From Pycnococcus provasolii (taxonomy: Eukaryota > Chlorophyta > Pseudoscourfieldiophyceae > Pseudoscourfieldiales > Pycnococcaceae), in NCBI GenBank assembly GCA_938743325.2, contig OW568898.1, forward strand, positions 62,189 through 126,188: a DNA stretch of 64,000 nt, in the 5' to 3' direction. The position numbers were made by a program, and so were the translations under genes. Below, one piece after another: positions 1-13,900 of this stretch. Every line of letters begins with the position of its first letter. Positions within the stretch are counted from its first letter, which is position 1. The notes below the pieces were generated by a model that worked only from the letters and a program-made list of their open reading frames with translations, had not been told where the DNA came from and ran no database searches.

Positions 1-3000
1 TGCGGCGACAACGGCAAGCTGCCGTGGAAGCCCGACGACCAAGGATCGACGTCAGGATGTATCAACAAGGACGTCGCGAAGAAGGGAAAGCGAAGCGGAT
101 ACTACAACCTCGTGGTTAGTATTAAGAGCAGATCCAACCCGCGCGACGTGCAAAATACGAACATGATCTCCGTGCCTCTCGACTTCCTTCTGTACCTCTA
201 CCCGCCGATGCACTACTGCGGCAGGAAGTGCCAGAACGATGTGCGAAAGGCGGGAATCAGGACGTTCGCGGACCCCGACGGCCACTATGGCTTCTCTGAC
301 AAGGAGCTCGAAGCAAAAGACGCGGATTTGGCTCAATCGAACTTTCCGGATCTGACCAAACCCGCCGGCTACGGCACTGGAAGCTGTACCATCTGCGGTG
401 GAGGAACGAGTCTGCCGCGATCGCTGGATGCGAAAGATGCAAGCTACTGCTCACCTGACCCCAGCGACTACAAGTGCAGCCCCGCCGCGAACACGCAAAC
501 CTACATCAAGAAAGGATTTTGCCCCGGCGTCCGTGTTGACCGCATCGTCAAGGGCGACTACCCGTTCGACACCACGAGGTGGTCCGGTGGTAACGCCACG
601 GAGATGTACGCCGCGCCGAGGCAGACGTCCAAGACAGGGTTTGGCCTTTACGACGATCGCGTGCTCAATTCTCTCTTTACTGCATCTGCTAGATCGGAAG
701 ATCAAAACGAAACGACGGTGTGGACACACAACGAAAACGTCTTGAGCCCGAAACAGGGTATGTACTACTTCGGCAAGGATTCTGAGTACGGGCAGTACTT
801 CGGTGGATGCGATCAACCAAAGGCGTCCACCTCGACGTCGATGGAGAGCTACATCGTCCCCACCGTTGGCGCGTGCTACATCAACACCGCACCATACTTC
901 GTGTACGACGACTCGTACGAGAAGCTTGGGGACCGCACGCCGCTCCCGCATCCAAACGAGGCTGCGATCTACGCGCCCACGGCCCGCATTAACCACCTGA
1001 AGGGAACCACCGCGACATTCTCGCTCGTCGCGGCGGATGACGACAGCTGCGTTGAGCTCGGTATCATGTCTACTGGCATGTACAGGAATGTCGGCATGGA
1101 TTTCCTCTCAGTGCCGGAGATGGTGGCCGATCCTAGGCCTGACGCCTTGCCCGAAGGTCATCTCGTGAAGAGGACATTCAGGTGGAGGGTTTTGGTCAAT
1201 AAAGGCACCTACGACTCGACTACCTGCCTCGGACAAAAGGACAACTGGGCTATCGATGGTGGGGGCACAGCTTACGTTTGCGATAGCGTGAGCGACCCTT
1301 CGCAGGACATACGCCCGGCTACCGCCGTCACGTGCTACTACCCCTTCGATAAATACATCGTTGGCAAGCTGACGTGCGTGCGCATCAAGTTCGTCGACGA
1401 CCGCCCGCTGCACTTCCGCGACGGTCGCGACTACCTTTCAAATCAGTTCAACCAGGAGTACAGGATCATTCCCGGGGTCCTCGGATCCGACCAGGATCAG
1501 ATCACGGGTACGCCGAGTGACGGAACCCGCTTCTCGGTGGCGGCGGGAACCGAGCTGTTGATCCCGCTCCCGTCGCGATTGACGGGCTTCGGCGACGACA
1601 TCACCACGTACGTTACCTCGGGCAACCTGCCGCCTGGCGCGACGTTCACGACCACGAATACGTCAACATCAAAGAACTCGTTCGAGCTGGTGACGGTGAA
1701 CGGTCTTCCGGGCATCAAGACGTCAGACGCGTCGTACGCGGCCATCAAGTACACGCCTGAGCGAGGCGAGGAGTGCGAGTACCGCTTCTGCGTGACCGCC
1801 TCCGGTCAGAATCTCCGCGGCGCCTCGATCATGGCGTCTACGATTCCATTTAACGCAGCCGATGCCAAGACTGACACGCGATGTTTCGAGGTTCTCGTCA
1901 CGGACAGCGTCGCGCAGTTTTCCGGAGCGCCGAGCTCGGCACTTACGGCGGACAGCGTGCTTACATCGATCGGGTCCACGTGCGGCGTGACGATGAGCGC
2001 GTGGTTCAAGCCGGGAGCCAGCACGGCTGGCATGATGAGCACCGAGATGCCGATCATCTCCGCCGGCGCCGTGATGACTCCTGGCCAAGGCGCCGTATTC
2101 ATGCACCAGCTGGTATGGAAGGTCCACCCTGAGACGGGCGGAGAGCTTGTCTACCGCGACGACGTCAACGGCCTGGAGCTGTTCGTGTCCGGTTCAGCAG
2201 GCTCAGATCTGCGCTTGTCGGGTCAGTGGCACTTCGCGGCTGTCACGATCCAGCCGTCCGGCGACGTGACCGTTTACCTTGACGGCGTGGATGCACTCTG
2301 CGTGAAGGATGGCACACCGGCGACGTACCCGTACGCCATTGGCACTGGATCGAACGCGGCGTTGACCATCGGCGCCCTGTTGAACGCCAACCCTGGATAC
2401 GCGCCAAGCTTGCTGATGGGATCGACAGCCGACTCCACGTTCATCGGCAGTATGACGGAGCTGCGCTTCTACTCCCGCGCGCTGAGCGCAGCCGAGATTG
2501 AGGCGAAGATGTTCACGACGCTCGAGGCCTCGGCCGAGCATGCTCTCGTCGGCTACTTCAGGATGCGCGACTTTAAGGGTACGCTGGGAACGCCTTTCAA
2601 GATGTCCCCGCTCCCTGGTGTGAGCGCAGAAGATCTGGCTTCGGAGGGAAGCCTTAAGAAGCAGTCGACGTCGCGTTCCGTTGCGGACGCGAGCGGCAGC
2701 GGCAACAACGCCGGATGGAACGGCATCGGCGACGTGACGATCGCTTTCGAGGCCACGCCGCTGATCAAGCCGTGCCCTCATCTCATCGAGCCGAACGTTA
2801 TGCTTCACACGCTTCTCGGCGCCGAGGGAGAGTGCGTGACAGTGAGTGGCACAAATTTTGCCCCCTCGCAGTGGGCGATGTGCGCGTTTGGCGACCGTCT
2901 CGTGAAGGCGGCGGGCGTGAAGAATAATGGAGCGACCTGCTGCGCGCCGATGGGCATCGCACCGAGCGCGCCCGCACTCGAGATGAGCAACTACGCAGCG

Positions 3001-3261
3001 GAGCTGACTGATATGAAGCTTCCCGTTCACTTCCTGGACATGGGACTCCATTTCAACGGTGAGACGGAGTTTGTTGCGGCTAACGGCGTGCGCGACGACT
3101 TTGTGCGAAGCCGCGAGCACGGATTCGCGATGGGTGGCTGGATGTATCCGGAGACGCGTTCCGACTGCTCAACCGGTCGCGCGCAGATCATCTACAACCT
3201 GCGGAACCGCCGCGCACCTTTCCCATCGCCACCGCCGCCACCGCCGCCATCGCCGCCCGGT

Positions 3262-3294
<33 letters not shown>

Positions 3295-4926
3295 ACGACG
3301 ACGACGACAACAACGACGACGGCGGCGCTTACGGGCGTTGGCCGTAGAGATTTGCTGCAAAGCAATGACAGTGTCGGCAACCGCCTTCGCCTCACAGCTG
3401 GCTTTGAGCTTTTGCACACCTGCGACAATGGCCTCGTATACGTTGAGATGTTCACGGACGGAACCTTGAACGTTCACGAGATCCCGAGCACTGTCAAGGT
3501 CGATTACGAGAAGTGGTACCACGTGTTCGTTACGGTTGATCCGACGAACGCCACCACGAAGGAGATGAAGGGAACCGTGTACGTGAACGGCAATGCTGTG
3601 CACGAATTTGCCGCGGAGATGGCACCCACGGATCTCAGCGACGAAGTCGACTTCAATATTTTCGGTGCATCGCTCATCGCGCCGCCGCCGGTTAGCACAA
3701 CCACGACAACCACGACGCAGGTAAACGTTGGCCGCAGAACTTTGCTGAACACCACCGACAACAAGGGAGATCTCCTGGACACCTCCATCACTACAAGCAC
3801 ATTCAAGGGATACGGCGACAACTTCCTTGTCTTTGCGAGAACGCTTAGCGCTGAGGAGGTGCGCGCTCTGGTGGGCAACACCGTCTACAGGGAATCGATT
3901 AAGCCGTGTGCGTCGCAGACGCAGGTATTGGCGATGGACTGCCTTATCGCGGCGTACCTGTTCGACGACAAAACCGGACATATTGCGCTTGATTCGAGCG
4001 AGCACCGATGCTCGCAGCACCCCTTAGTGGCCGCTCCCCCGCCCACCGAAATACCCGACAGCGCGGGAAAGCGTCGCAGTCACACGAGGGATGGACGCAC
4101 AATGCAAATCACGAACAACAACGACGGAGCTCTCGTGGTTTCCACCACCCCGGTGATTCCTGGCACCTACACGGTCGGGGAGGACCCAAATCTCTCGCCG
4201 CCTCCGCCGCCTCCACCGACCCCGCCGCCGAGCCCGCCTCCGCCGAGCCCGCCTCCGAACCCGCCGCGCGGCGCGGCGATCCTCTCAGTGCAGTCGAGCA
4301 TGCAGGTTGGAGGCTACACGAAGGACACGTTCGGTGAGGTGGAGAAGGCATCCTTCCGCCGTGGCGTGGCATATCATATGAGGCACGCGACCCCTCCGAT
4401 CACTGCTGACGCGGTCCTCATCACTCGCATCGAGAACTCGATCCCAGTGCGTGCCCTCACGCAGCGTCGCCGCAGTCTTCTGGTCGAGGCACGCAGCGTC
4501 GATATCGACTATGTGGTGGAGCTGACCAATGAGACGCAGACGACCGTCGTCCTAGAGTCGCTTTCGGAGTCGAATGCGCCAAGCATTAAATACATTCTCG
4601 AATCTTCGGGACTCACGGATATTACGGGCATCACTGTTTCGAAGAATCCGGTGACAAATGCCCCCCCGCCGCCGCCTGCGACGGGTACGACGACGGCGCC
4701 TACACTCGTCGCATCGCCGCCGCCACCTTACGTGGCGGTTGTGAAGTCTGAGATGCAATTCAGCGGTTACACGAAGACGACGTTCGAGACGAGCAAGGCG
4801 TTGTTTAAGCAAGGTCTAGTTCTTCACCTGGGTGCACTTGGCGTTTCCGCGACGGCAGACACGATCATCATCACGAACATTACGGATGTTGTGCCGAGCC
4901 CGCCGCCGCCGCCGCCGCCGCCGAAC

Positions 4927-4958
<32 letters not shown>

Positions 4959-7900
4959 TCCACCGCCACCTCCGCCGCCGCCGCCGCCGCCGCCGCCACC
5001 GCCGCCGCCGAACCCGCCGCCGCCGAACCCGCCGCCGCCGCCGCCGCCGCCGCCGAAGCCGCCGCCGTCTCCACCTCCGCCGCCGCCGCCCGATCCGAGC
5101 CCGCCGCCGCCTCCGCCGCCGACTACGACTACGACTACGACTACAACAGCGTCGGGTGGTGGGCGCCGTAGTTTGCTGCAAACCAACACAACGTACGAGT
5201 CTTACACGCTTCGGATCGCATTGCGCGTCGAGGCTGCCACCGCGGTTCAGGCGACAGCGGCGATTTACGCCCTGCGCCCGAGCCAGCTCGTAGCTCTGAA
5301 TGACCGTCTCATGTCAGCTGGCTTCACGAACGCCACTGGTCTGACATTCACGATGGAGTCGTACCCGGAGGGTGTTTCGACTGGAGCGACGCCGCCGGCG
5401 TCGGCGATGCCGCCCCCGGCATCGTCGTCGGTGCCGGTACCGCCGCCTCCGACGGAGACGCCGCCGCCGTCATTCTACGGATACACGATGTACCCCCCTC
5501 CTCGAGCGGGAAGGATGCTGCTGGCGGATATGCCCGAGATGGAGCGCCGCGAGCTTGCTCTTTCTTCTCTCCCAATGTACTACACGAATGCTGGAAATGC
5601 TTCCACCGCAATCCGGGTGCTTGAAGGCTACCTGGTGTCATCGGGACCCAACACGGATCGCTGGACGTACTTGAGCGTTCCGTACTACGCGCCGGATCTA
5701 TCACCCGCGCCGCGTCAGAAAACGTGCGCCATCACGGAGACGTCTCGCAAGCGCTTTTTTACGCCTAACAAGGTTGAGATGTTTGGCACGGAGACGCCCA
5801 GCACGGTTTTGGTGACGTACCCGATGAAGTGCATGGAATATCTGCCCGCGTCCGTTGCGGGCGTCGTGCCCACAACGGGCTTGGATAACACGACGGTGGT
5901 TGGCTGGCACTTCGCTCCGAGCGACATGCTGCTTACCACCCAGGCTGGCGAGTCATTCGCCGGCATGACGTTCGTCACGCTGGACGAGCTCGTGATCAAC
6001 TCCGCGTACTCACACCCTCGCGAGACGACGCTCGAGGTGAACAACCTCGCTGGCTACCACGAGGCTGTGACCTCGCCACTTCCCTTCGTGTACAAGGAGA
6101 TGGCAATGCACTTCGACGGAGTGAACGATGTCGTGCAAGCTGCCGACGTGAGCCTTAAGGCTTCCTCGGTAGCTCGCGAAAACGGCTTGAAAATGAGTGC
6201 TTGGTTCTATCCCCTGAGCGACAGAACGTGCGATCTGCAGCCTATCATGTGCTTCACTGACGCATGCACGAGTACCGAACAGCCTGCGCTGCAGCTTTGC
6301 GTGCTGTACCAGGAGGGCAAGGTGCACTTGGCATCTGATGCGGAGTCCATCTACCAGATTCTGTCGTACAACAGCTCAACGCTCATAGTCCCCGCGTCAG
6401 TTGACATGTGGCACTATGCCGAGGTTGTCATGCATACTCAGCCGCAGGTGCCTGGCGAGCCGGCTCTTCCTGATAGCCAGAAGACGTTGCACCTTACGCT
6501 CATGGTTGATGGTGTGGTGGCCGACGGGGCGCCTTTGGAGGTTCGCACCTCCGGAATGCCCAAGGCTGATGGCGAGTTTTTCATCGGAGGCGTTACTTGC
6601 AATGAGAAGTCAACGCCGGTGACGACGACGACGACGACGACGACCACCACCACCACCACAACGACAACGACGTCCACAACGACGACCACCACAACGACTC
6701 GATTCGGCGTTGGCCGACGTGAACTTGTGGATGCTCTTGAGAGCTGCTACGCAGGGCAGGAGAAACCGCCGGGCTTTGATGTCACCTCCGCTACGAAAGA
6801 CTTCACGGGCATGTTCTTCAAAGGAATGATCGATAACGTGGTGGTTGCGGCATCGGAGACGATGTCGCCGCTGCCGTCCATCTTCAAGGATCCGCCCGCA
6901 ACGCAAGATGGCGCGATTGCACTTTTCAAGTTCCAGCCTCGTACGTCAGGCGAACAGTGGGATTACGAGTACATGCCCAAGCTCACATCGATCCCCAACG
7001 AGTGGGACAGTGGTTACATGGCGCATTCGCTCGAATCGTCCGTGGCTGGAGCGGGCAAGTACCGCACCGATCTTGCTGACTTGGCGTTCCCGAACATGGT
7101 GTTCACGAGCGCACCATGGATGCCTTCGACGACGTACTCCGCGGCCGCCACGCTCGACGGCAGCAACTCGATGAAGCTGGGTGGAATGGACGAGGTGACG
7201 CTCAAGGGCTTCAACTTCGCGAAGAGCGCCTTCTCTAGGTGCGTGTTCCACACCTTCAACTCCACGAATACCATGGGATCGACGTATGCTACCGCGACGT
7301 TCGTTTCCGACACGGAGGCGAAGTGCATGGCAGCTGCCTCGGAAATTCCTGGCATTGGGCATGTGATGCACGTCAACCCCACTGCCATTCCCTCGGGCAA
7401 GCAGCAGCTCGTGTACGAGGAGTCGTCGCTCGTGCTTGGCGGCGATGTGTCGATGAACCACTACACCGTGTGCGGCTCCGTCGACGAGAGCAGCGACCTC
7501 GTGCTGAGCTGCGACGACGGCTACCATCTCCACCAGGTGCTTTTCGCCGATTACGGTAAGCCTCAAAGGTGCCCTTCGTCCTTGAACTGCGACGGTACGA
7601 AGCAGCCATGCGATTGTGCGTCGTTTGACAAGGCGACGAGCAAGGACAAGAACTGCAACAGCGACATGGCGAAGCCGTTCGAGTTCACCACCGACGTGGT
7701 GGAAAAGATGTGCCTTGGCAAGCAGAGCTGCACAATCCCCGCGAGCGACTCCGTGTTTGGCAGCCCCTGTGGCGGAAAGAAGTGGCTCACGGTTAGCATG
7801 AGGTGCTCCGACCGTCACCTTCACAAGGACTTCGCCGGCGCGTCGGACGTGCTCAGCAACATGGGCAGCGGCGCAGCGTACACGTTCGGCGCGTGGGTGC

Positions 7901-10900
7901 ACCCGATGGGAAAGCCGGGACTGCAGAGCGTCCTCAGCTTCGACACGTACGATCCCGTTCTGAATCGCCAGAACCTTGGAGCGATTCACTTCGTGGGAAG
8001 CGGAAGCGGCTCGGAGGGCGTTTTCCAGTACTACGACGACTGCGTGAAGGACGTGAAGATGCTGCTTCCGGACAGCACAGATCGCTTCGTGGCGACGAAC
8101 ACGTGGTACCACGTGTTTGCAACCATCGCTTCGAGCGGGGAGGGAACGCTGTACTTGAATGGCCACGTGTCCGCGACATTTGCCACCGCGTGCCGCCCTG
8201 ACGTCAAGGGAACGGGAACGTTCACCATCGGCATGGCAGTCGACTCGAACGGCCACCCGTCTACGTTTTTCAAGGGTGCCGTGGATAACGTTCGTGTGTA
8301 CAGCCGTGCTCTCAGCGCGGAGGAAGTGCAGTCAACGCTTGTCGGAAATTCTGCCGAGCCGACGGACGGGCTCGTCTCTTTCTTCACGTTCAACAAGGCG
8401 ACCGGATCGGCTCTCGTGGACTCCGCACCTGGCAGTCAGGTGGCTGGAGCGCTCGCCACGGAGGGTGTCATGCATGTGGAGAACCTTGTGGCCGACGCGA
8501 GCTTGCCCGTGTCCACCGTTTTGCCCACCTACGAGTACGTTGGTGTGCCGTGGCTTCCCGCGTCTATCACGGGTATTTCCGATGGCTCTGGCAGCTCGTC
8601 CATGGTGCACAACTCGGGCGCCGGGGCCATGCGTGGAGATGCGACGGTGACTGTGAAGGGTGTGAACTTCAGCCCGGCTTCGTCGCAGGTGTACTTTGCC
8701 GAGGCGGGCAAGGATCCCGTGGGCGTGCCCACGATGTACGTGTCTCGCAACGAGCTCGTCGCGTACACGCCATCCGCAATCGGCGAGCGAACCATCACGG
8801 TGAAGAATGGTGACAACCTTGGATTTGACGAGTCGAACTACGAGCAGAGCGTTTCCGTCGAGGATCTTGCCACCGGACTGTGCGCGCACTTCACGTTCCA
8901 CGACGGCATGGCAACCGACGTCACCGGCAAGACAACGCCAGGTGTCGTGATCGGAGCCAAGCCGTCGAAGGGGCGCGACGAGCGCGTCGTGATGGAGGCG
9001 CTGTCGTTCAACTCGAGCAGCCACAGCGTTGACGTGAAGGGCATTTTGACTGCCTGCGACATGAACACTGCGGGGTACACGATTGCAACGTGGGCGAAGT
9101 TTGACTACCCGAGCTACCCTAATGGAATCACTACGTCGTCGTGCCCGAACACGCAGAGCATCACGTCGTCGTGCGCCAAGCCGGGCATGATGTACGGTGC
9201 ATTCAAGCACGTCGTGCTTTCCGTCCCCTCGTCGGCGGATCTGTCAAGCAAGCTGTACGTGAATGGCGAGGAGGTTCCTATCGAGAATGCCCCGGCGTAC
9301 AACACGTTCCTGTCGACGGTGGCGCTTACGGGCATCATCGGCGGCTCCGGCTACGCGGGCATTGTGGACGACCTGAAGGTGTACACGCGCCCGCTTTCGT
9401 CGCCCGAGGCGATGGAGCTGTACCGAACGCGAGAGACGGCTGCCGAATTCCTCGTGGGCAGCAGCGTGGCGATGCCGCGCAACGACGCCGTGCCCACGGG
9501 CGAGCCTGGCCTTCGTGCGACGGTGACGTACGCCATGAGCGGCGAGACGCTCGGCACGGCTGACCTCGGCGTTGTTGCGCCGACGTTTTTCCCGTTCACG
9601 CTGCCCACGACTGAGGTGGTGGCGGCCAGCGGCCCGTTTGCGATTGCAACCGAGTACTCGCTTACCGTCACGGGATACGTGCATGCGAGCGTGGCGGGTG
9701 CGCACACGTTCACGATGGTGTCTGACGAGACCGCGAAGCTGCTCGTTAACGGTACCCAGGTGGCAGCGTCTTCGTCGGCGGCTGGCGCGAAGCAGGCGAC
9801 CGCTTCCGTGAACTTTGAAGCTGGCAAGTGGTACAAGATCGAGCTTCAGTACACGAAGCTTAACTTGGCCGCAGCCCCGTACGTGCATTTGCTTCACCAG
9901 GCTCCGGGCTCTTATCCAGCCCCGCTGGATTCCGCCTCCTTGCGTGCAGGCTACGGCTCTTTCACAGTGTCGACGTGGATTCACCCGTACAGCACGGCTG
10001 GCAAGCAGCCGCTCGTCAGCCAGGCGCGCACGGCGACGGCGACGGCATTCCAGGTTGGAATTGAGGACGGCGGCCTGTTCCTGGAGATGTACGCCGAAAA
10101 CATCGACGGCGGCTACGTGACGTTCACGAGCCCCGCGGCACTCTCGTCCGTTCCCGCGAATGCCTGGACTCACGTCGCGGTGTCGTACGATGGAAAGGGT
10201 GCGCGCTTCTTCGTCGACGGCATTCTCACGGATTACAACGAATTAGCTGAAACGACCTCCGCATCCATGAGCGATCATCCCATCGTCCTTGGCAGCGGAA
10301 AAACGTGCGACGGCGACGTTCTGTCGTACACGGGGCAGATGAAGTCGTTCTCGCTGTACTCCACCGCCCTCGTTCTCGAGGAGGACATCAAGGAAACGAT
10401 GACGTGCTACCACAAGGGTACGAAGGCGTTTGCAAGCAGCCTCGAGCTTGAGGCTGACTTTGTCGACGGCGTTGGACTGCGCGTGCTCGAGGTGTCTGGC
10501 AGCGACTCGCCGATGTTCGCGGACGGTCTGATGACCGCCGTGGCCCGCAACACGAAGGACATGCGAGTTAACGCGACGTGCGACACGTACGACGCCGTCG
10601 CATCGTCGACGCTTCTGAGCGGCACGGCGCTCGTCGAGTCCGTCGCCGGCGACTGCTACTCGTTTTCGATGGAGCTGTACGACAAGTGCGGCGCGAAGAA
10701 GCGATTCGGCGGAGACAATGTCACCGCCCACGTCATTGGTCCGCTGCACCTTCACAAGGAGCTGCAGCGCCTGCACGTTGGCTCCGGCGTCCAGGACATG
10801 GGTGATGGGTCGTACATGGCGACGACCACGCTGACGCTGAGCGGGTACTACGTCGTGCGCGTCTACGTGAATGGCGAGTTTGCCGCCGAGAGCGAGACGG

Positions 10901-13900
10901 GCTACGTGCACCCGGCGGAAACGTCGATGGCTCACTCTTTCGTGTACGACGTCGAAGATGCCGTCCTCTACAACGAGGTGGTTGAGGCGCCGGCTGGCGT
11001 TCCCGTTTCTATGAAGATTCAGACGGTGGACCGATTCGGCAATCTGCGCACCACCGGCTGCGACGACGGGTGGGTGATGAAAGCGACTGGGCCGTCGAAC
11101 TTCGACGGAAGCGTCTCGGACAACGGCGACGGCACGTACACGGTTTCGTACCGCGCCGACATTGCTGGCCCTTACAAGTACACGATCACCCGCGATGGAG
11201 AGAACATCTGCCAGTGGGGTGGGTACACGTGCGCCGCGGGAACGCAGAGCGGCACGAAGGCGTGCACGCTTGGCTATGCCGCGGGCGAGGACTGCGCCTT
11301 CTGCCTCACCGTGTTCGAGGGAACGTCTCTCAACACCACCTCGGGCCTTTATGCGACGGTTCCAGATGCGAGTGAAATCGCGCTCGACGGCTCATTTGCA
11401 GCCACCGCCTGGGTGCACAAGACGGCGGGAGATGCGACGAACGTTCGCCAGTACGTCTTCAGCAAGCAGAGTCCGTCGTCTGGCAAAGGTGTCTGGCTTG
11501 CTATGGAGGCGACGGAGGATGCCGGCACGTACGTGATTGAGGCGGCGGTGTACACGGGCGCGAAGAAGGGATGGCGTCACGCGCGTGCTACCGTTGCAAT
11601 TGCTCTCGACGCCTGGTCACTCGTGGGCATGTCGTACAGCGGCACGGAGCTCAGCATTCTGGCGAGTCCCTCGGGAGGAGCGCTCGAAATTGTGGAGTCG
11701 ACGAAGTACGACAGCGAGGAATTCGGACGCCGCAACTCCCAGCCGCTGCGCGTCGGCGCTGGGCTTATGGGACGTGTCGACGACTTCCGTCTGTACGACG
11801 GCATTCCGTCCGAGGTGACGTCGCTGGAGTCCAATGCCTTCTGCCCTGCCAAGGTACCAAGCTTGGTGCTCCACCTCAGGCTCAACGAGGGCAACGGCTA
11901 CGCGACGAAGGATGCCGTTGGCGACAACGACGCGGTGATCGGACTCGTGTACGGCTCCGCCACCGAGGGTGGCAAGGTTAAGCTGACTTGCCCCGCCGGG
12001 CACGTTATCACAGATGTGCTGTTCGCGTCGTTCGGCGTCACGGATGGTGCCGGTGGCGCATATGTCGTGGACGGCTGCTCTTCGGGCAACAGCATGGAGG
12101 TTGTGACGGCAAGCTGCATGGGCAAGGCTACGTGCGAGCTGAAGGCTTCGAAGGCGACGTTTGGAAAGGATCCGTGCCCCGGCACGGGCAAGAGCCTTAC
12201 CATCTCTGCAGCCTGCGGAGGCGGAATGTCCGCGTGGGGAGAAACGCCGCAGGCGGCGCCGACGCTGGTGGGCGTCCTGGACGTCACGAAGTCGATCGAG
12301 CCCACGTGCACAGGCCTGCCCCCCTACATGCAAGCGATGCTCGACGACGGATCGTGCTCGACGGCGTTCGAGCCCGAGGTGAACCATGAGGTGTCCTTCG
12401 GCGTTCTTCGCGTCGATGGCTGCGGATTCCCGGACCTCACGGCGCGAGATTCGTTCGTGTCATCGGTTGTTTACCCCGAGGAGATGGTGGCAACTGCGGA
12501 CGACGCCAACACTTGCCTGCCGCGCAGCGTGCTCGCCGAAGCCGATGCCGTGCAGGTTACGTGGGGAGGAGACTCTGCCGAGTACTGCGGCGTGTTCAAC
12601 AATGCGTTCGTGTTCACGTACGCACCACACAAGGTTGGCACCGACGCGAAGGTTCACATCGAGCTCGGCGGTGCCACGGTGATGGAGAAGGCGCTTAACG
12701 TGAAGCCTCTGTCCGCAAGCCCGAAGTCCACGTCGGCGTGCGCCACCTCCGCGGAGTCTGGCGTCATGACGGTGATCTCCGTGGAGCTGATTGACACGCA
12801 TGGCAATGCGATCGACGTGCCCACGGCTAAGGACAGCGCGTCGATTGACATCAAGGCGTTCGGCAACACGGGAAGCTTCGTCGTTCCCACGCTGCTCAGC
12901 ACGTCTGGAGGAGTGTTCACGTATGGCATGACGTACCCGACGGATGGCGACTACACTCTGACGGTGAGTGTGGCTGGTGAGTTTGCGGAGGGATGCGGCA
13001 ATGCCATGGTGCAGGTGTCCGCCCCCGAGATGCACTCGCTGCTGCACGCCAGCAGCGTGGATGCGGAAGAGCCGCGCAGCCGCCACGTGTCCGTGGAGTA
13101 CGACGGCGACTTCTACCTGTTCGGAGGAGTGACGGACAGCGAGTACCTGAGTAGCACCATCAAGTACAGCACCGGCGTTGTTGAGGCTGTTTCCGAGGCG
13201 TACGCGTACGCCACCCCCGTGGTGGTGGCTGGTGCCGAGATCAGCGCAATGACTGCGGTGGAGGTTGTCGTGGACACCGCGAGCCTGATTGCGAGCGGCA
13301 AGATGCGTCCCGACTGCGCGGACATGGCATTTGTCGACGACGGCGCGGTGATGCCCTTCTGGATCGACCCGCTGCCGGGCTGCGGAAGTTCGAACACGAC
13401 CGCGTGGGTGGGCGTGTCCAAGGCTGGCACATATCACATGGTGCACGGCAGTGCGACGGCGACGTCCCTGCAGGCGGACCCATCGAGCTTCATGACGTTC
13501 TACGACAGCTTCGAGAGAGACGGCGTGTTCCAGGACGGAAGCTTGTGGAAGCTCCTCGATAGCGAGTGCAGGCCCACAACCTTCACGGCTGCGGCGGGCG
13601 CATTCACGACGTCGGGCGTTGTGTCGACAAGCGGCACGAAGAGCCTGATGGCTGACACGTTTACCGCCGACGGCGGTAGTCTCGTGGCGAAGGTTGGCCT
13701 GGGAACCTCGTACGTGCTCAGGGCGCATCTCTTCGATTCAGGATGCGACGGTGCCCACTGGATCTCTCCCACGGTGAACGCGTGTTCCGCGCTCACGATG
13801 GACAAGGCTGCCTTGGACCGTCAGATCGGATGCGGTATCTACACAGGCTCGATGAAGGATGTGTACACGAAGATGTACCCGTGGTTGGGAACGAGCGTGA

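Noticed and set aside
3260-3347. Possible 88-nt GT-AG intron over the ACG repeat in the giant gene
   Set aside because: Its length is not a multiple of three and removal would break a frame that otherwise stays open for 15 kb.
5081-5293. ORFs in alternate frames over the polyproline tract
   Set aside because: Triplet-repeat shadows (polyarginine or polyglycine/alanine) of the CCG run.
2203-13728. Long antisense open frames inside the giant gene (for example minus 2203-3120, 6946-8256, 12460-13728)
   Set aside because: They mirror a GC-rich coding strand, are rich in Arg/His/Val and lack any domain. The sense frame is continuous and full of recognisable modules.
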